Assembly: GCA_934149465.1 (NCBI GenBank) | Contig: CAKPEZ010000007.1 | Coordinates: 1 to 38,036, forward strand | Origin: an uncultured Bacilli bacterium | Lineage (GTDB): Bacteria > Bacillota_I > Bacilli_A > RF39 > UBA660 | DNA: 38,036 nt | Direction: 5' to 3' | Shown here: positions 24,830 to 32,674 of the stretch, piece by piece | Layout of the letters: the number at the start of each line of letters is the position of its first letter | How positions within the stretch are numbered: the stretch's first letter is position 1 | Notes under the pieces: model-generated | Database searches by the model: none | Told to the model about the DNA's origin: nothing | Seen by the model: the letters and a program-made list of their open reading frames with translations, nothing else | Translations under genes and position numbers: made by a program

Positions 24830-25528
24830 ATGGCAAGAAGAGAATTAGCAAAGAAAATATATAATAAACATTCTATTAAGAAGATGGATGAAAAGATCAA
24901 ATTACTTGGAGTTAATACTAAATATGATACTACTACTTTTTTAAATGTTAGACTTTTTACTTCTTTAATAGTATTTACGTTAGTTTTATATTTATCTAAT
25001 ATTGGATATATCTTAGCGCCTCTTACTGCGATTATCTATTATTATTTATTTAATAAGATATTAGTTGATAATAAGATTAAAAAAAGAAGAAGAAAAATGG
25101 AAGAAGAAGCAATTCATTTTTTTGAAGTATTAACTTTATCTTTAGAAATAGGCCGTAATTTAGGAGATGCTATTGATGTTACCGTAGAAAGCTTAGATGG
25201 AGAACTAGTAACTGAGTTTAAAGAAGCAGTAAGAGAAGTAAAATATGGTAAAAGCTTAACTGAAAGTTTATCTAATATGCAAGAACATATTCCATCTGAT
25301 GCTATTAATAATATAATATTAACTTTAACGCAAGCTGATTTATTTGGTAATGGTATTATTGATACTATGTATAATCAAGTTGATTATTTAAGAGAAAAAA
25401 GAAAAATGGAAGTAAAGGCTGATATTTCGAAAGTTCCTATTAAAATTAGTATTGTTTCTGTTTTATTCTTTGTCCCATTAATTTTACTTATTATCTTGGC
25501 ACCTATTATTTTAAGTTATCTAACTTAA
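24830..25528 (+). CDS. tadC: TadC-like pilus platform membrane protein
   Basis: A 232-residue GspF-domain protein: helices near residues 40-55 and 60-80, a cytoplasmic domain with EEEAIHFFEVLTLSLEIGRN, GELVTEFKEAVREVKYGKS and LTQADLFGNGIIDTM, and a strong C-terminal helix (SIVSVLFFVPLILLIILA). It starts four bases after tadB. As the last gene before a perfect terminator it ends the Tad operon, so there is no room for a Flp pilin, TadV peptidase or RcpC in this transcript. Confidence 0.9.
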   Translation: MARRELAKKIYNKHSIKKMDEKIKLLGVNTKYDTTTFLNVRLFTSLIVFTLVLYLSNIGYILAPLTAIIYYYLFNKILVDNKIKKRRRKMEEEAIHFFEVLTLSLEIGRNLGDAIDVTVESLDGELVTEFKEAVREVKYGKSLTESLSNMQEHIPSDAINNIILTLTQADLFGNGIIDTMYNQVDYLREKRKMEVKADISKVPIKISIVSVLFFVPLILLIILAPIILSYLT

Positions 25529-25560
25529 AGAGCTTATTTTTATTAATAAGCTCTTTTCAT
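25527..25560 (+). terminator. Intrinsic terminator of the Tad operon
   Basis: 11-bp perfect stem AAAGAGCTTAT (25527-25537) and its complement (25546-25556), 8-base loop, T run at the right arm. It begins in the tadC stop codon. Confidence 0.85.
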
Positions 25561-25606
25561 ACTTTAAGTTTTATGTTAATATATTATTAAGAAGGGAGAA
25601 TAAAAT

Positions 25607-26326
25607 ATGTCAGGACATTCAAAATGGTCAACAATAAAAAGAAAAAAAGGAGCAATAGATGCTGAAAGAAGTAAGATTTTCCAAAAATTAGCTAAAGAAT
25701 TATATGTTGCTGCTAAAAGTGGAGATACAGATCCTAACTCTAATCCATCTTTAAGAATGGTTGTTGAAAAAGCTAAAGCAGAGAATATGCCTAAAGCAAA
25801 TATTCAATCTGCAATTGATAAAGCTAAATCAAAGACTAACGATGAAAACTATGAAACAATTATGTATGAAGGATATGGCCCTGGCGGAATTGCCCTTATG
25901 ATTGATTGTTTAACAGATAATCGTAATAGAACAGCATCTTTTGTAAGAAGTACTCTTACTAAAAGAGGTGGAAACTTAGGAACAGACGGTTCTGTTAGTT
26001 ATCTTTTTGAAAGAAAAGGACTTATTATTTTAGATAAAGAATATAATGAAGATAAATTAATGGAAGATGTTTTAGAACTTGATATTTTAGATTTTATTCC
26101 TACTTTGGAAGGATATGAAATTTATACACTTCCTAATGATTTTATTAAAGTTAAAGATGCTCTTACTGCTAAGGGATATGATAATTATATTATGTCAGAA
26201 GTAACTTTTGTTCCAAATAATTATGTTACTTTAGATGATGAAGTAAAAGAGAAAGCTTTATCTTTAATTGAACAACTAGAAGATCTAGATGATGTTCAAA
26301 ATGTATATCATAATTTAGATATTTAA
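25607..26326 (+). CDS. yebC: YebC/PmpR-family protein (TACO1-like translation or transcription factor)
   Basis: A 239-residue protein with the complete family signature: SGHSKWSTIKRKKGAIDAER at the N terminus, NPSLRMVVEKAKAENMPKAN, the YEGYGPGGIALMIDCLTDN core and NRTASFVRSTLTKRGGNLGT. The family was annotated as a DNA-binding regulator; related proteins also help ribosomes translate proline-rich stretches. It is a single gene with AAGGGAG upstream and a terminator directly behind. Housekeeping placement next to ylb genes is unremarkable. The presence of efp in the same window is compatible with a translation role, but does not prove it. Confidence 0.97.
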   Translation: MSGHSKWSTIKRKKGAIDAERSKIFQKLAKELYVAAKSGDTDPNSNPSLRMVVEKAKAENMPKANIQSAIDKAKSKTNDENYETIMYEGYGPGGIALMIDCLTDNRNRTASFVRSTLTKRGGNLGTDGSVSYLFERKGLIILDKEYNEDKLMEDVLELDILDFIPTLEGYEIYTLPNDFIKVKDALTAKGYDNYIMSEVTFVPNNYVTLDDEVKEKALSLIEQLEDLDDVQNVYHNLDI

Positions 26327-26350
26327 ACTCGTTTTATTACGAGTTTTTTT
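26325..26350 (+). terminator. Intrinsic terminator of yebC
   Basis: 8-bp stem AAACTCGT (26325-26332) and its complement (26339-26346), 6-base loop, T run to 26350. Confidence 0.85.
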
Positions 26351-26394
26351 GTACTTTTTTAAAGTATAAGCATATACTTTATTAGGTGATTATA

Positions 26395-26769
26395 ATGGGT
26401 AATTTAGATAATTTTAAAAACTTTGTTAAAAATAATCCTCATCTAATTACTTATGTTAATAATGGTTCTTATACTTGGCAAAAATTTTATGAAATGTATG
26501 ATTTATATGGAGAAGAACATGATATTTGGAATAACTTTATAAAAAAAGAAGAAGTAAAAGAAAAAGAGCATGAAGAAAAGAAAAAGCCTTGGGATGATTT
26601 TATTAATATGGCTAAAAATATTGATGTTGATAAAATACAAAGTGGAATTAGCTCTTTAGAAAAAGCATTAGCGCTTGTAGGGGATATTTTTGTATCTAAA
26701 GATAGTAATAAAACTCCTAGTAAAGAAGAATATAAACCAAGACCTATCTTTAGGAGATTTGAAGACTAA
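26395..26769 (+). CDS. YlbD-like protein
   Basis: A 124-residue protein. The N-terminal part (NFKNFVKNNPHLITYVNNGS, YTWQKFYEMYDLYGEEHDIW) matches the pattern of Bacillus YlbD, described as a putative spore coat protein, which also begins with a short helix pair and TWQ-FYE-...-LGE. A Lys/Glu-rich linker follows. The next three genes are ylbE-, ylbF- and rsmD-like in the Bacillus order, which supports the call. Start ATG 26395 follows AGGTG; GTG 26386 is upstream but without spacing. A coat role should not be assumed without other sporulation genes. Confidence 0.72.
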   Translation: MGNLDNFKNFVKNNPHLITYVNNGSYTWQKFYEMYDLYGEEHDIWNNFIKKEEVKEKEHEEKKKPWDDFINMAKNIDVDKIQSGISSLEKALALVGDIFVSKDSNKTPSKEEYKPRPIFRRFED

Positions 26770-26990
26770 TGAATTTAGATATTCAATATAAAATAAAAAG
26801 TGATGCTAATTTAATGAAATTTTTAAGAGAAAATTCTTACTGGTATAAGTATTTAAATAGATCTTCTAAAAACTTTCCTTCTTTTAATCAAAATATGAAA
26901 GATATGTATGCTTTAAATCCAAGTGATCGCTTTAATAAAATGATTGATAATATAAGTATGTTACAAAACTTTTTAAATATGGTACAATAA
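26769..26990 (+). CDS. YlbE-like protein
   Basis: A 73-residue protein similar to the YlbE family: IQYKIKSDANLMKFLRENSY then WYKYLNRSSKNF, and a C-terminal DRFNKMIDNISMLQNFLNMV helix, matching the pattern of a short N-terminal helix, WYR-LSR and a closing amphipathic helix. Function is unknown. It overlaps the ylbD-like stop by one base (TAATG), suggesting translational coupling. The conserved neighbourhood, more than the sequence, carries the assignment. Confidence 0.72.
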   Translation: MNLDIQYKIKSDANLMKFLRENSYWYKYLNRSSKNFPSFNQNMKDMYALNPSDRFNKMIDNISMLQNFLNMVQ

Positions 26991-27006
26991 TTATAGGTGA
27001 TTATTT

Positions 27007-27297
27007 ATGCATCTAATTATTGAAAAAACTTATGAATTAATAGATGAATTTGAGAAGAGCTCTTTAATTAAAGAATTAACTCTTTCTAAAGAAAATATTT
27101 TAAAAGATAATAATCTTTTAGAGAAAATAAAATATCTTAATACTTTAGATGATTATTCTAAAAGCATTGAAAAAGCTAAATTATATGAAAATAAAGATTA
27201 TAATATTTATATGAAATGCGTAAGTGAAATTAATTATTTAGTTTTTTCTTTTAATAATAAATTAAAAAAACTTTTAAAAAAAGGAGAAGCATCATGA
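27007..27297 (+). CDS. YlbF-family protein (RNase Y cofactor-like)
   Basis: A 96-residue all-helical protein placed as ylbF is in Bacillus, just before rsmD. The sequence (YELIDEFEKSSLIKELTLSK, LEKIKYLNTLDDYSKSIEKA) fits the helical YlbF/YmcA fold, whose members in B. subtilis form the Y-complex that tunes RNase Y processing of certain transcripts. Similarity is diffuse, so the call leans on position and helical content. It overlaps rsmD by four bases (ATGA). Upstream GGTGAT supports the start. Confidence 0.6.
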   Translation: MHLIIEKTYELIDEFEKSSLIKELTLSKENILKDNNLLEKIKYLNTLDDYSKSIEKAKLYENKDYNIYMKCVSEINYLVFSFNNKLKKLLKKGEAS

Positions 27298-27848
27298 GAA
27301 TTATTAGTGGCTTTTTAAAGGGAAAGAATATTATAGGATATGATATAGTAGGAACTAGACCTACTATGAGTAGAGTAAAAGAATCTTTATTTGCATCAAT
27401 ATATTCTTATCTTCAGGATAGTATAGTACTTGATTTATTTGCCGGATCTGGCTCTTTAGCATTTGAAGCTATTTCTAATGGAGCAAATAAAGCTTATTTA
27501 GTAGATAATAATCCTAAGGTAATAAATATTTTAAGAAAGAATATTTTAAATCTTAATATTAATGATAAATGCCTAGTTTATAATATGGATTATCAAAAAG
27601 CATTAGAATTTTTTATCTTAAATAAAATAAAATTTGATCTAATATTTTTAGATCCTCCTTATAAATTTAAAAATATTTCTTTTATTTTAGAATATATAAG
27701 TAAAAATAAGTTACTTAATGATAATGGACTTGCTATCTGTGAATATCAAGATGATAAATTAGCTGATTCTTATTTAGATTTAAGCTTAATTAAAAGTAAA
27801 AAATATGGTGATAAATCTATAAATATTTACAAAAAAGAAGAAAAATAA
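27294..27848 (+). CDS. rsmD: 16S rRNA (guanine-966-N2) methyltransferase
   Basis: A 184-residue RsmD. It starts MRIISGFLKGKNI, then GTRPTMSRVKESLF, the SAM-binding motif VLDLFAGSGSLAFEAISNGA (residues about 44-63), VDNNPKVI and the catalytic FLDPPYKF motif near 120. It methylates G966 of 16S rRNA during 30S assembly. Length is normal. GGAG precedes the start. In Bacillus the next gene is coaD; here the conserved row stops and a type IV prepilin with its own promoter follows. Confidence 0.95.
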   Translation: MRIISGFLKGKNIIGYDIVGTRPTMSRVKESLFASIYSYLQDSIVLDLFAGSGSLAFEAISNGANKAYLVDNNPKVINILRKNILNLNINDKCLVYNMDYQKALEFFILNKIKFDLIFLDPPYKFKNISFILEYISKNKLLNDNGLAICEYQDDKLADSYLDLSLIKSKKYGDKSINIYKKEEK

Positions 27849-27877
27849 TTGACTACTTTTTGGGATTGTGATATGCT
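27849..27877 (+). promoter_or_regulatory. Strong promoter of the prepilin gene
   Basis: TTGACT (27849-27854), 17-base spacer, TATGCT (27872-27877) with TG one base before it. Directly after the rsmD stop and 30 bases before the prepilin start, which also has a full AAAGGAGG site. Confidence 0.82.
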
Positions 27878-27906
27878 TTATATATAGAATAAAGGAGGAA
27901 TAAGTA

Positions 27907-28359
27907 ATGAAGAGAAGTTCTAATGTTAAAGGTTTTACTCTTATTGAATTATTAGCTGTTATCGTAATACTTGCTGTTGTTTTAGTAGTAGCGATTCCTG
28001 CTGTATTAAGTTCAATGAGTACTGCTAAAGAACAAACTTTATCTAATACAGTTAACACTGTAACTGAATGGTTTGAAAAAGAATATCAAGCTAGTTTATT
28101 AGGAAGTGCTGATGCTGAATATACAACATTTGCTCCAACTACTGGTACTGGTAAAGTGTTAGATGCTGCAACTGCTACTGCTGCTGGTATTAATAAGACT
28201 TCTAATTTTGATTTAACTAAGTCTAAAGTTTTAATTAAAGCTAACGGCCGTGCTTGCATTAAGTTAGTTGCTTCTGATAGTGGTGATTTTAAACAAGTTA
28301 CTAATAAGACTGTTTATAGTTCAGCTTGTACTGATACTGATAAAACTACTCTTGGATAA
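27907..28359 (+). CDS. Type IV prepilin / pseudopilin
   Basis: A 150-residue protein with a class III signal: a short basic leader SSNVKG, then FTLIELLAVIVILAVVLVVA (Phe+1, Glu+5) and a long hydrophobic helix, the classic prepilin or ComGC/GspG N terminus. The C-terminal part is small and Ala/Thr/Ser-rich, with two cysteines (RACIKL and SSACTD) near the end that probably form the D-region disulfide. It is a single gene with one of the best promoter and ribosome-binding sites in the window and a terminator behind, so it is likely well expressed. No prepilin peptidase or matching ATPase other than TadA is in view. Confidence 0.88.
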   Translation: MKRSSNVKGFTLIELLAVIVILAVVLVVAIPAVLSSMSTAKEQTLSNTVNTVTEWFEKEYQASLLGSADAEYTTFAPTTGTGKVLDAATATAAGINKTSNFDLTKSKVLIKANGRACIKLVASDSGDFKQVTNKTVYSSACTDTDKTTLG

Positions 28360-28365
28360 TAAATG

Positions 28366-28395
28366 AAGGTGTTTCAAAAAGAAACATCTTTTTTC
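28366..28395 (+). terminator. Intrinsic terminator of the prepilin gene
   Basis: 10-bp stem AAGGTGTTTC (28366-28375) with GAAACATCTT (28381-28390), one G-T pair, 5-base loop, T run. Confidence 0.85.
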
Positions 28396-28408
28396 TTTCT
28401 TAATATTA

Positions 28409-28417
28409 TGGTAAAAT
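28409..28417 (+). promoter_or_regulatory. Extended -10 in front of nfo
   Basis: TGGTAAAAT, an extended -10 variant, between the prepilin terminator and nfo and 17 bases before the nfo start. No good -35 is seen. Confidence 0.5.
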
Positions 28418-28433
28418 AATTATGGTGATAGAT

Positions 28434-29327
28434 ATGATTATTGGAGCACATGTTTCTTTTAAGAGTGCTACTCAGTTACTAGGTTCTGTTAAAGAAGCCT
28501 TAAGTTATGGTGCAAATACGTTTATGATTTATACAGGAGCACCTCAAAGTACTATGAGATCTAAAATAGATCCACTTCTTACTAAGGAAGCTATTTTATT
28601 AATGAAGGATAATAATATGAATATCAAGAATATAATAGTACATGCTCCATATATTATTAATTTAGCTAATCCTAATAAAATGAATTTTGGTATTTCTTTC
28701 TTAAAAAAAGAAATAGAAAGAACTAGTTTATTAGGAATAAAATATATAGTTTTACATCCCGGTAATATGGTTGATGTAACTAAGGAAGAAGCTTTAGATA
28801 ATATTATCTTTTCTTTAAATGAAGTTTTAAATAATGACTTAGATGTTACTATTTGTCTTGAGACTATGGCTGGTAAGGGAAGTGAACTTGGTAAAAGTTT
28901 AGAAGAAATTAAATATATTATAGAAAAAGTTAATTATAAGAATAAAATAGGTGTTTGTTTAGATACTTGTCATTTAAACGATGCTGGTTATGATATTACT
29001 AATATTGATAAATTTCTCTTAGAATTTGATAATATAATAGGTCTTTCTTATATAAAGTGTATTCATTTAAATGATAGTAAGAATGAAAGATCTTCTCATA
29101 AAGATAGACACGCTAATATAGGATTTGGTACTATTGGATTTGATAATTTAATTAAAATAGCATATCATGATAAATTAAAAGATATTCCTAAGATCTTAGA
29201 GACTCCTTATATTAAAGATGAGAATAATTCTTATCCACCTTATAGAGAAGAAATTAAAAGTATTATAGAGAAAAAATTTAATAAAAGTATGATCAAAGAA
29301 AAACTTACACAAAATAAAAATAAGTAG
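28434..29327 (+). CDS. nfo: Endonuclease IV (AP endonuclease)
   Basis: A 297-residue TIM-barrel DNA repair nuclease that cuts 5' of abasic sites. Metal-site motifs seen: GAHVSF at the start, IVHAPYIINLA, VLHPGN, ICLETMAGKGSE, VCLDTCHLNDAGYD, IHLNDSKNERSSHKDRHANI and GFGTIG, ILETP. This covers the tri-zinc ligands. Start ATG 28434 (IIGAHVSF) fits the family and has GGTGAT upstream; ATG 28422 would add four residues without a site. The gene beyond the shared terminator, yqfT-like, is its Bacillus neighbour too. Confidence 0.97.
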   Translation: MIIGAHVSFKSATQLLGSVKEALSYGANTFMIYTGAPQSTMRSKIDPLLTKEAILLMKDNNMNIKNIIVHAPYIINLANPNKMNFGISFLKKEIERTSLLGIKYIVLHPGNMVDVTKEEALDNIIFSLNEVLNNDLDVTICLETMAGKGSELGKSLEEIKYIIEKVNYKNKIGVCLDTCHLNDAGYDITNIDKFLLEFDNIIGLSYIKCIHLNDSKNERSSHKDRHANIGFGTIGFDNLIKIAYHDKLKDIPKILETPYIKDENNSYPPYREEIKSIIEKKFNKSMIKEKLTQNKNK

Positions 29328-29343
29328 TTATTTACTTATTTTT
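29316..29343. terminator. Bidirectional terminator between nfo and the yqfT-like gene
   Basis: 11-bp perfect inverted repeat AAAAATAAGTA (29316-29326) and its complement (29333-29343) with A and T runs on the two sides; it overlaps both stop codons and can serve both strands. Confidence 0.8.
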
Positions 29344-29594
29344 TCTTTGAATTTATAGTACAAACTTTCTATCTTTTCGTAAGTAAATGGTTGTACTTTA
29401 TTTTTTAGCTCGTCTAAATAAACTTTAGGATTACCATAAATAAAAGTATAATAATATTTTTTTATATAAGTATAGATAATATCTAGTTCGCTATTAGTAA
29501 GTGTAACTCCTTCCTTAAGAGCAAACTTACTTACATCTTCTAAAGTTAAACGGTTTACATATTCTCTAATAAATAAGTCTTTCAATTTTATCAC
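29328..29594 (-). CDS. DUF2624 (YqfT-like) protein
   Basis: An 88-residue helical protein: LFIREYVNRLTLEDVSKFAL, EGVTLTNSELDIIYTYIKKY and a C-terminal TYEKIESLYYKFKEK. This layout and its position beside nfo match Bacillus YqfT (DUF2624), function unknown. It runs opposite to nfo and shares a bidirectional terminator with it. AACGGGTGATAAA upstream gives a GGTGAT ribosome-binding site. No membrane segment is seen. Confidence 0.75.
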   Translation of the reverse strand: MIKLKDLFIREYVNRLTLEDVSKFALKEGVTLTNSELDIIYTYIKKYYYTFIYGNPKVYLDELKNKVQPFTYEKIESLYYKFKEKISK

Positions 29595-29665
29595 CCGTTT
29601 AATTTTATGATAGAGATATTTATTTTATTATTAATTTATAATATAATGATAAAGGGATGATCGAA

Positions 29666-31735
29666 ATGTATTTTAAGAAAAGAAGAAAACCTCAGTATCG
29701 TAATATCAGTGATATTATTGAAAAAAGATATCTTTTTATATTTATAATAATTATTTTATGCTTTTCTTTAATTATGATTAGATTATTTTATTTAGAAGGA
29801 ATTAAAGATGAAGATTACAAGGTAGCACTTTCTTCTTCTAAGCAAAAAATAATTACGAGTTCTTCTTCTCCAAGAGGAAGAATATATGATCGAAATTATA
29901 ATTTACTTGTTGATAATGAAGCAGTTAAGACAATCTATTATAAAAAGCCTAAAGGAATTACTTCTAAAGAAGAAGTTTCTCTAGCATATAAGATGTCTGA
30001 GATTTTAGATATAGATTATAGTAAACAAAGTGAAGATACTTTAAAAGAATTTTGGATTCTTCTTAATGAAGAAGATGCTAGAGATCTTATTACAGACAAA
30101 GAAAAAAAGTTATACAATGAAAGAAAACTTAATGATGATGATCTTTTAAAACTTAAAAAAGAGAGAATTACTAATGAAGATTTAGATAAACTAAATGATC
30201 TTGATAAAGAAGCTAGTTATTTATATTATCTTATGAATAAGGGATATTCTTATGCTGAAAAAATTATTAAGAATAAGAATGTTACTGAAGAAGAATATGC
30301 TTATGTATCTGAGAATATTAATTTACTTTCTGGATTTAATACTAAGCTTGATTGGGAGAGAATATATTTATATGGAAATACTTTTAAAACTATATTAGGA
30401 AAAGTATCTAGTGATAGTCAAGGAATTCCTAAAGAAGTAGCAGAAGACTATTTAAAAAAAGGATATTCTTTAAATGATAGAGTAGGTATTAGTTATTTAG
30501 AATATCAATATGAAGATTATTTAAAGGGAGAAAAAGCTACTTATAGACTTAATAGTGATAATAGTTATGAACTTGTAAGTCCTGGTAAAAGGGGAAATGA
30601 TATAGTTCTTACGATTGATATAAATCTTCAGCAAAGTGTAGAAGATATTCTAAAAGAAGAAGTATATAACGCTAAAGGAGAAGTTAATACTGATTATTAT
30701 AATCGTTCTTTTGTTATTGTAAGTGATCCTAAAACAGGAGAAGTACTTGCGATGGCAGGTAAACAAGTTTTATTTAATGATGATGGAAGTAAGTATATAG
30801 TTGATTATACTCCAGGAGTATTTACTCTTCCTGTTACACCAGGATCTATTGTAAAAGGAGCAAGTATTGCAGTTGGATATAAATATGGCGCTATTGATAT
30901 AGGAACTGTTATGTATGATGAATGTATTAAGATAAAAAATACTAAAGAAAAATGTTCTTGGCGTAATTTAGGCTCTTTAAATGATATAAAAGCACTTCAG
31001 CTTTCTTCAAATATTTATCAGTTTAAGATTGCAATGAAAGTAGCGGGCGCCACTTATGAATATGATGAGCCACTATCTATTGATAAAAGTGCTTTTAATA
31101 AATATAGAGATATGTATGCTTCTTTTGGACTTGGAGTTAAAACTAATATTGATTTACCTCTTGAAAGTATTGGATATAAGGGAGATTCTACCTTACCAGG
31201 ACATTTACTTGACTTTTCAATAGGACAATATGATACTTATACACCACTTCAGTTATCTGTATATATAAATACGATTGCTAATAGTGGAACAAGATTAAAA
31301 CCTTACTTAGTAAAAGCAATATATGCTCCTAGTGTAGATGGAGAAACTGTATTTGGAGAAAATATTTATAAGAAAGAACCTGAAGTAGTAGGCACTGTTT
31401 CATTAGATGAAAAGTATATAAAGAGAATTCAAGAAGGATTTTATGCAGTTATGCAAGGAAGTTTAGGATATGGATATATGGGATTATATAACTATTCAGC
31501 AGGGAAAACTGGTACTAGTCAAAGCTTTATTGATACAGATGGTGATAATATAGTAGATACAGAAACTATTACATCTACCTTTGGTGGATATGCTCCATAT
31601 GATAATCCTAAGATGAGTATTGTTACTGTAAGCCCCGATGTTGCACATAATAATAGTAATATTTCTTATACAAGTAGTGTAAATAAGCGAATAACTGCAA
31701 AAGTTACAAATAAATTCTTTGAAATTTATAAATAA
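29666..31735 (+). CDS. Class B penicillin-binding protein (PBP2-type transpeptidase)
   Basis: A 690-residue membrane-anchored transpeptidase for peptidoglycan cross-linking. N-terminal cytoplasmic Arg/Lys stretch, one membrane helix (about 25-45), a pedestal domain starting SSSSPRGRIYDRNYNLL, then the transpeptidase domain with all motifs: SIVK at 394-397 (nucleophile Ser394), SSN at 447-449 and KTGTS from 614. The long pedestal with LAYKMSEILD and a Lys-rich insert is typical of Gram-positive PBP2/PbpA/PbpH proteins. No PASTA domain. ATG 29666 is preferred, nine bases after AAAGGG. Whether it serves elongation or division cannot be told; no rodA or ftsW is adjacent. Confidence 0.92.
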   Translation: MYFKKRRKPQYRNISDIIEKRYLFIFIIIILCFSLIMIRLFYLEGIKDEDYKVALSSSKQKIITSSSSPRGRIYDRNYNLLVDNEAVKTIYYKKPKGITSKEEVSLAYKMSEILDIDYSKQSEDTLKEFWILLNEEDARDLITDKEKKLYNERKLNDDDLLKLKKERITNEDLDKLNDLDKEASYLYYLMNKGYSYAEKIIKNKNVTEEEYAYVSENINLLSGFNTKLDWERIYLYGNTFKTILGKVSSDSQGIPKEVAEDYLKKGYSLNDRVGISYLEYQYEDYLKGEKATYRLNSDNSYELVSPGKRGNDIVLTIDINLQQSVEDILKEEVYNAKGEVNTDYYNRSFVIVSDPKTGEVLAMAGKQVLFNDDGSKYIVDYTPGVFTLPVTPGSIVKGASIAVGYKYGAIDIGTVMYDECIKIKNTKEKCSWRNLGSLNDIKALQLSSNIYQFKIAMKVAGATYEYDEPLSIDKSAFNKYRDMYASFGLGVKTNIDLPLESIGYKGDSTLPGHLLDFSIGQYDTYTPLQLSVYINTIANSGTRLKPYLVKAIYAPSVDGETVFGENIYKKEPEVVGTVSLDEKYIKRIQEGFYAVMQGSLGYGYMGLYNYSAGKTGTSQSFIDTDGDNIVDTETITSTFGGYAPYDNPKMSIVTVSPDVAHNNSNISYTSSVNKRITAKVTNKFFEIYK

Positions 31736-31737
31736 TC

Positions 31738-31746
31738 TGTTATAAT
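31738..31746 (+). promoter_or_regulatory. Extended -10 promoter of rpmG-efp
   Basis: TGTTATAAT right after the PBP stop codon, 35 bases before rpmG; a weak -35 TTGAAA lies at 31719-31724. Same core as the promoters at 5848 and 20939. Confidence 0.72.
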
Positions 31747-31780
31747 AGTTGAGTAAGTTATTTGAAGGAGGCGTTTTATT

Positions 31781-31945
31781 ATGGCAAAAAATGAAAATAG
31801 AGTATTAGTTCAATTACAATGTTCAGAATGTAAAGAATATAATTATACATTAAGTAAAAACAAAAAGAATACTACTGAACGTCTAGAATTAAATAAATAT
31901 TGTCCTAGATGTCAAAAGACAACTACTCATAAAGAAAAGAAATAA
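31781..31945 (+). CDS. rpmG: Ribosomal protein L33 (zinc-binding form)
   Basis: A 54-residue gene easily missed because of its size. ATG 31781 follows GAAGGAGGCG; stop TAA at 31943-31945. The sequence has the L33 pattern: VLVQLQCSECKEYNYTLSKN, then KKNTTERLELNKYCPRCQK and TTTHKEKK. Both CxxC pairs are present (CSEC and CPRC), so it is the zinc-ribbon form of this 50S subunit protein. It is co-transcribed with efp, 21 bases downstream. Bacillota often carry several L33 genes, and copy-specific names cannot be assigned here. Confidence 0.95.
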   Translation: MAKNENRVLVQLQCSECKEYNYTLSKNKKNTTERLELNKYCPRCQKTTTHKEKK

Positions 31946-31966
31946 TTATAGGGAGGTTTAGGTAAA

Positions 31967-32524
31967 ATGATTAACGTTAATGATTTCAAAACAGGAATGA
32001 CTATTAACTACGAAGGTAGTATTTATCAAGTTATTGAATTCCAACATGTTAAGCCTGGTAAGGGTTCTGCTTTTGTAAAAACAAAATTAAAGAATTTAAG
32101 AACTGGCGCTAATATTGAAATTACTTTTAACTCTGGTATTAAGATTCCAACTGCTCATATAGATAAGCAAAAGATGCAATATCTTTATAATAGTGGTAAT
32201 ACTTATACTTTTATGAATATGGAAACATATGAACAAGTAGAAATAGATAAGTCTAAGATTGAATATGAATCTAAGTTCTTAAAAGAGGGATTAGAAGTAT
32301 ATATTACTTTCTATGAGGGAGAAATGCTTGGTATAGAACTTCCTGATAAGGTAAGTTTAATTGTTACAGTAGCAGAGCCTGCAACTAAAGGAAATACTAC
32401 TAATAATGCTTTAAAGGATTGTACTTTAGAAACAGGTCTTCAAACAAGAGTTCCTTTATTTATTGAACAAGGTGAAGAGATTATTGTTTCTACTGCTGAT
32501 GGAAAATATGTATCTAGAAAATAG
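31967..32524 (+). CDS. efp: Elongation factor P
   Basis: A 185-residue EF-P, which enters the ribosomal E site and rescues ribosomes stalled on polyproline. All three beta-barrel domains are present: domain I with the tip loop HVKPGKGSAF (Lys32, the residue modified in B. subtilis), domain II, and domain III ending KDCTLETGLQTRVPLFIEQGE. Normal length. GGGAGG precedes the start. The tip sequence is the Bacillus-like PGKGSA, so a Bacillota-type lysine modification is plausible; no EpmA/B-type genes are here. Confidence 0.97.
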   Translation: MINVNDFKTGMTINYEGSIYQVIEFQHVKPGKGSAFVKTKLKNLRTGANIEITFNSGIKIPTAHIDKQKMQYLYNSGNTYTFMNMETYEQVEIDKSKIEYESKFLKEGLEVYITFYEGEMLGIELPDKVSLIVTVAEPATKGNTTNNALKDCTLETGLQTRVPLFIEQGEEIIVSTADGKYVSRK

Positions 32525-32550
32525 CTAATTAAATGCTATTTTTTTATTTT
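32518..32550 (+). terminator. Intrinsic terminator of rpmG-efp
   Basis: 8-bp stem AAAATAGC (32518-32525) and its complement (32535-32542), 9-base loop, long T run. It begins in the last efp codons. Confidence 0.8.
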
Positions 32551-32626
32551 GTTTTAGGGTACTTTTTAATATAGAGAATCTTCTTAGAAAGAAATAGAAT
32601 TATCTTTATAATTAGAAAATTATAAT

Positions 32627-32662
32627 AAAAAGAAATAAATCACTTGCGACTTATTTCTTTTT
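32627..32662 (-). terminator. Terminator of the gene at 32675-33211
   Basis: 12-bp inverted repeat AAAAAGAAATAA (32627-32638) and its complement (32651-32662) just downstream, on the minus strand, of the stop codon; T-rich on the minus-strand 3' side. Confidence 0.7.
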
Positions 32663-32674
32663 ATAAATAATAAT

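Noticed and set aside
27786..28058. Minus-strand frame over the prepilin start
   Set aside because: It lies opposite the prepilin promoter, ribosome-binding site and signal, which are unmistakable.
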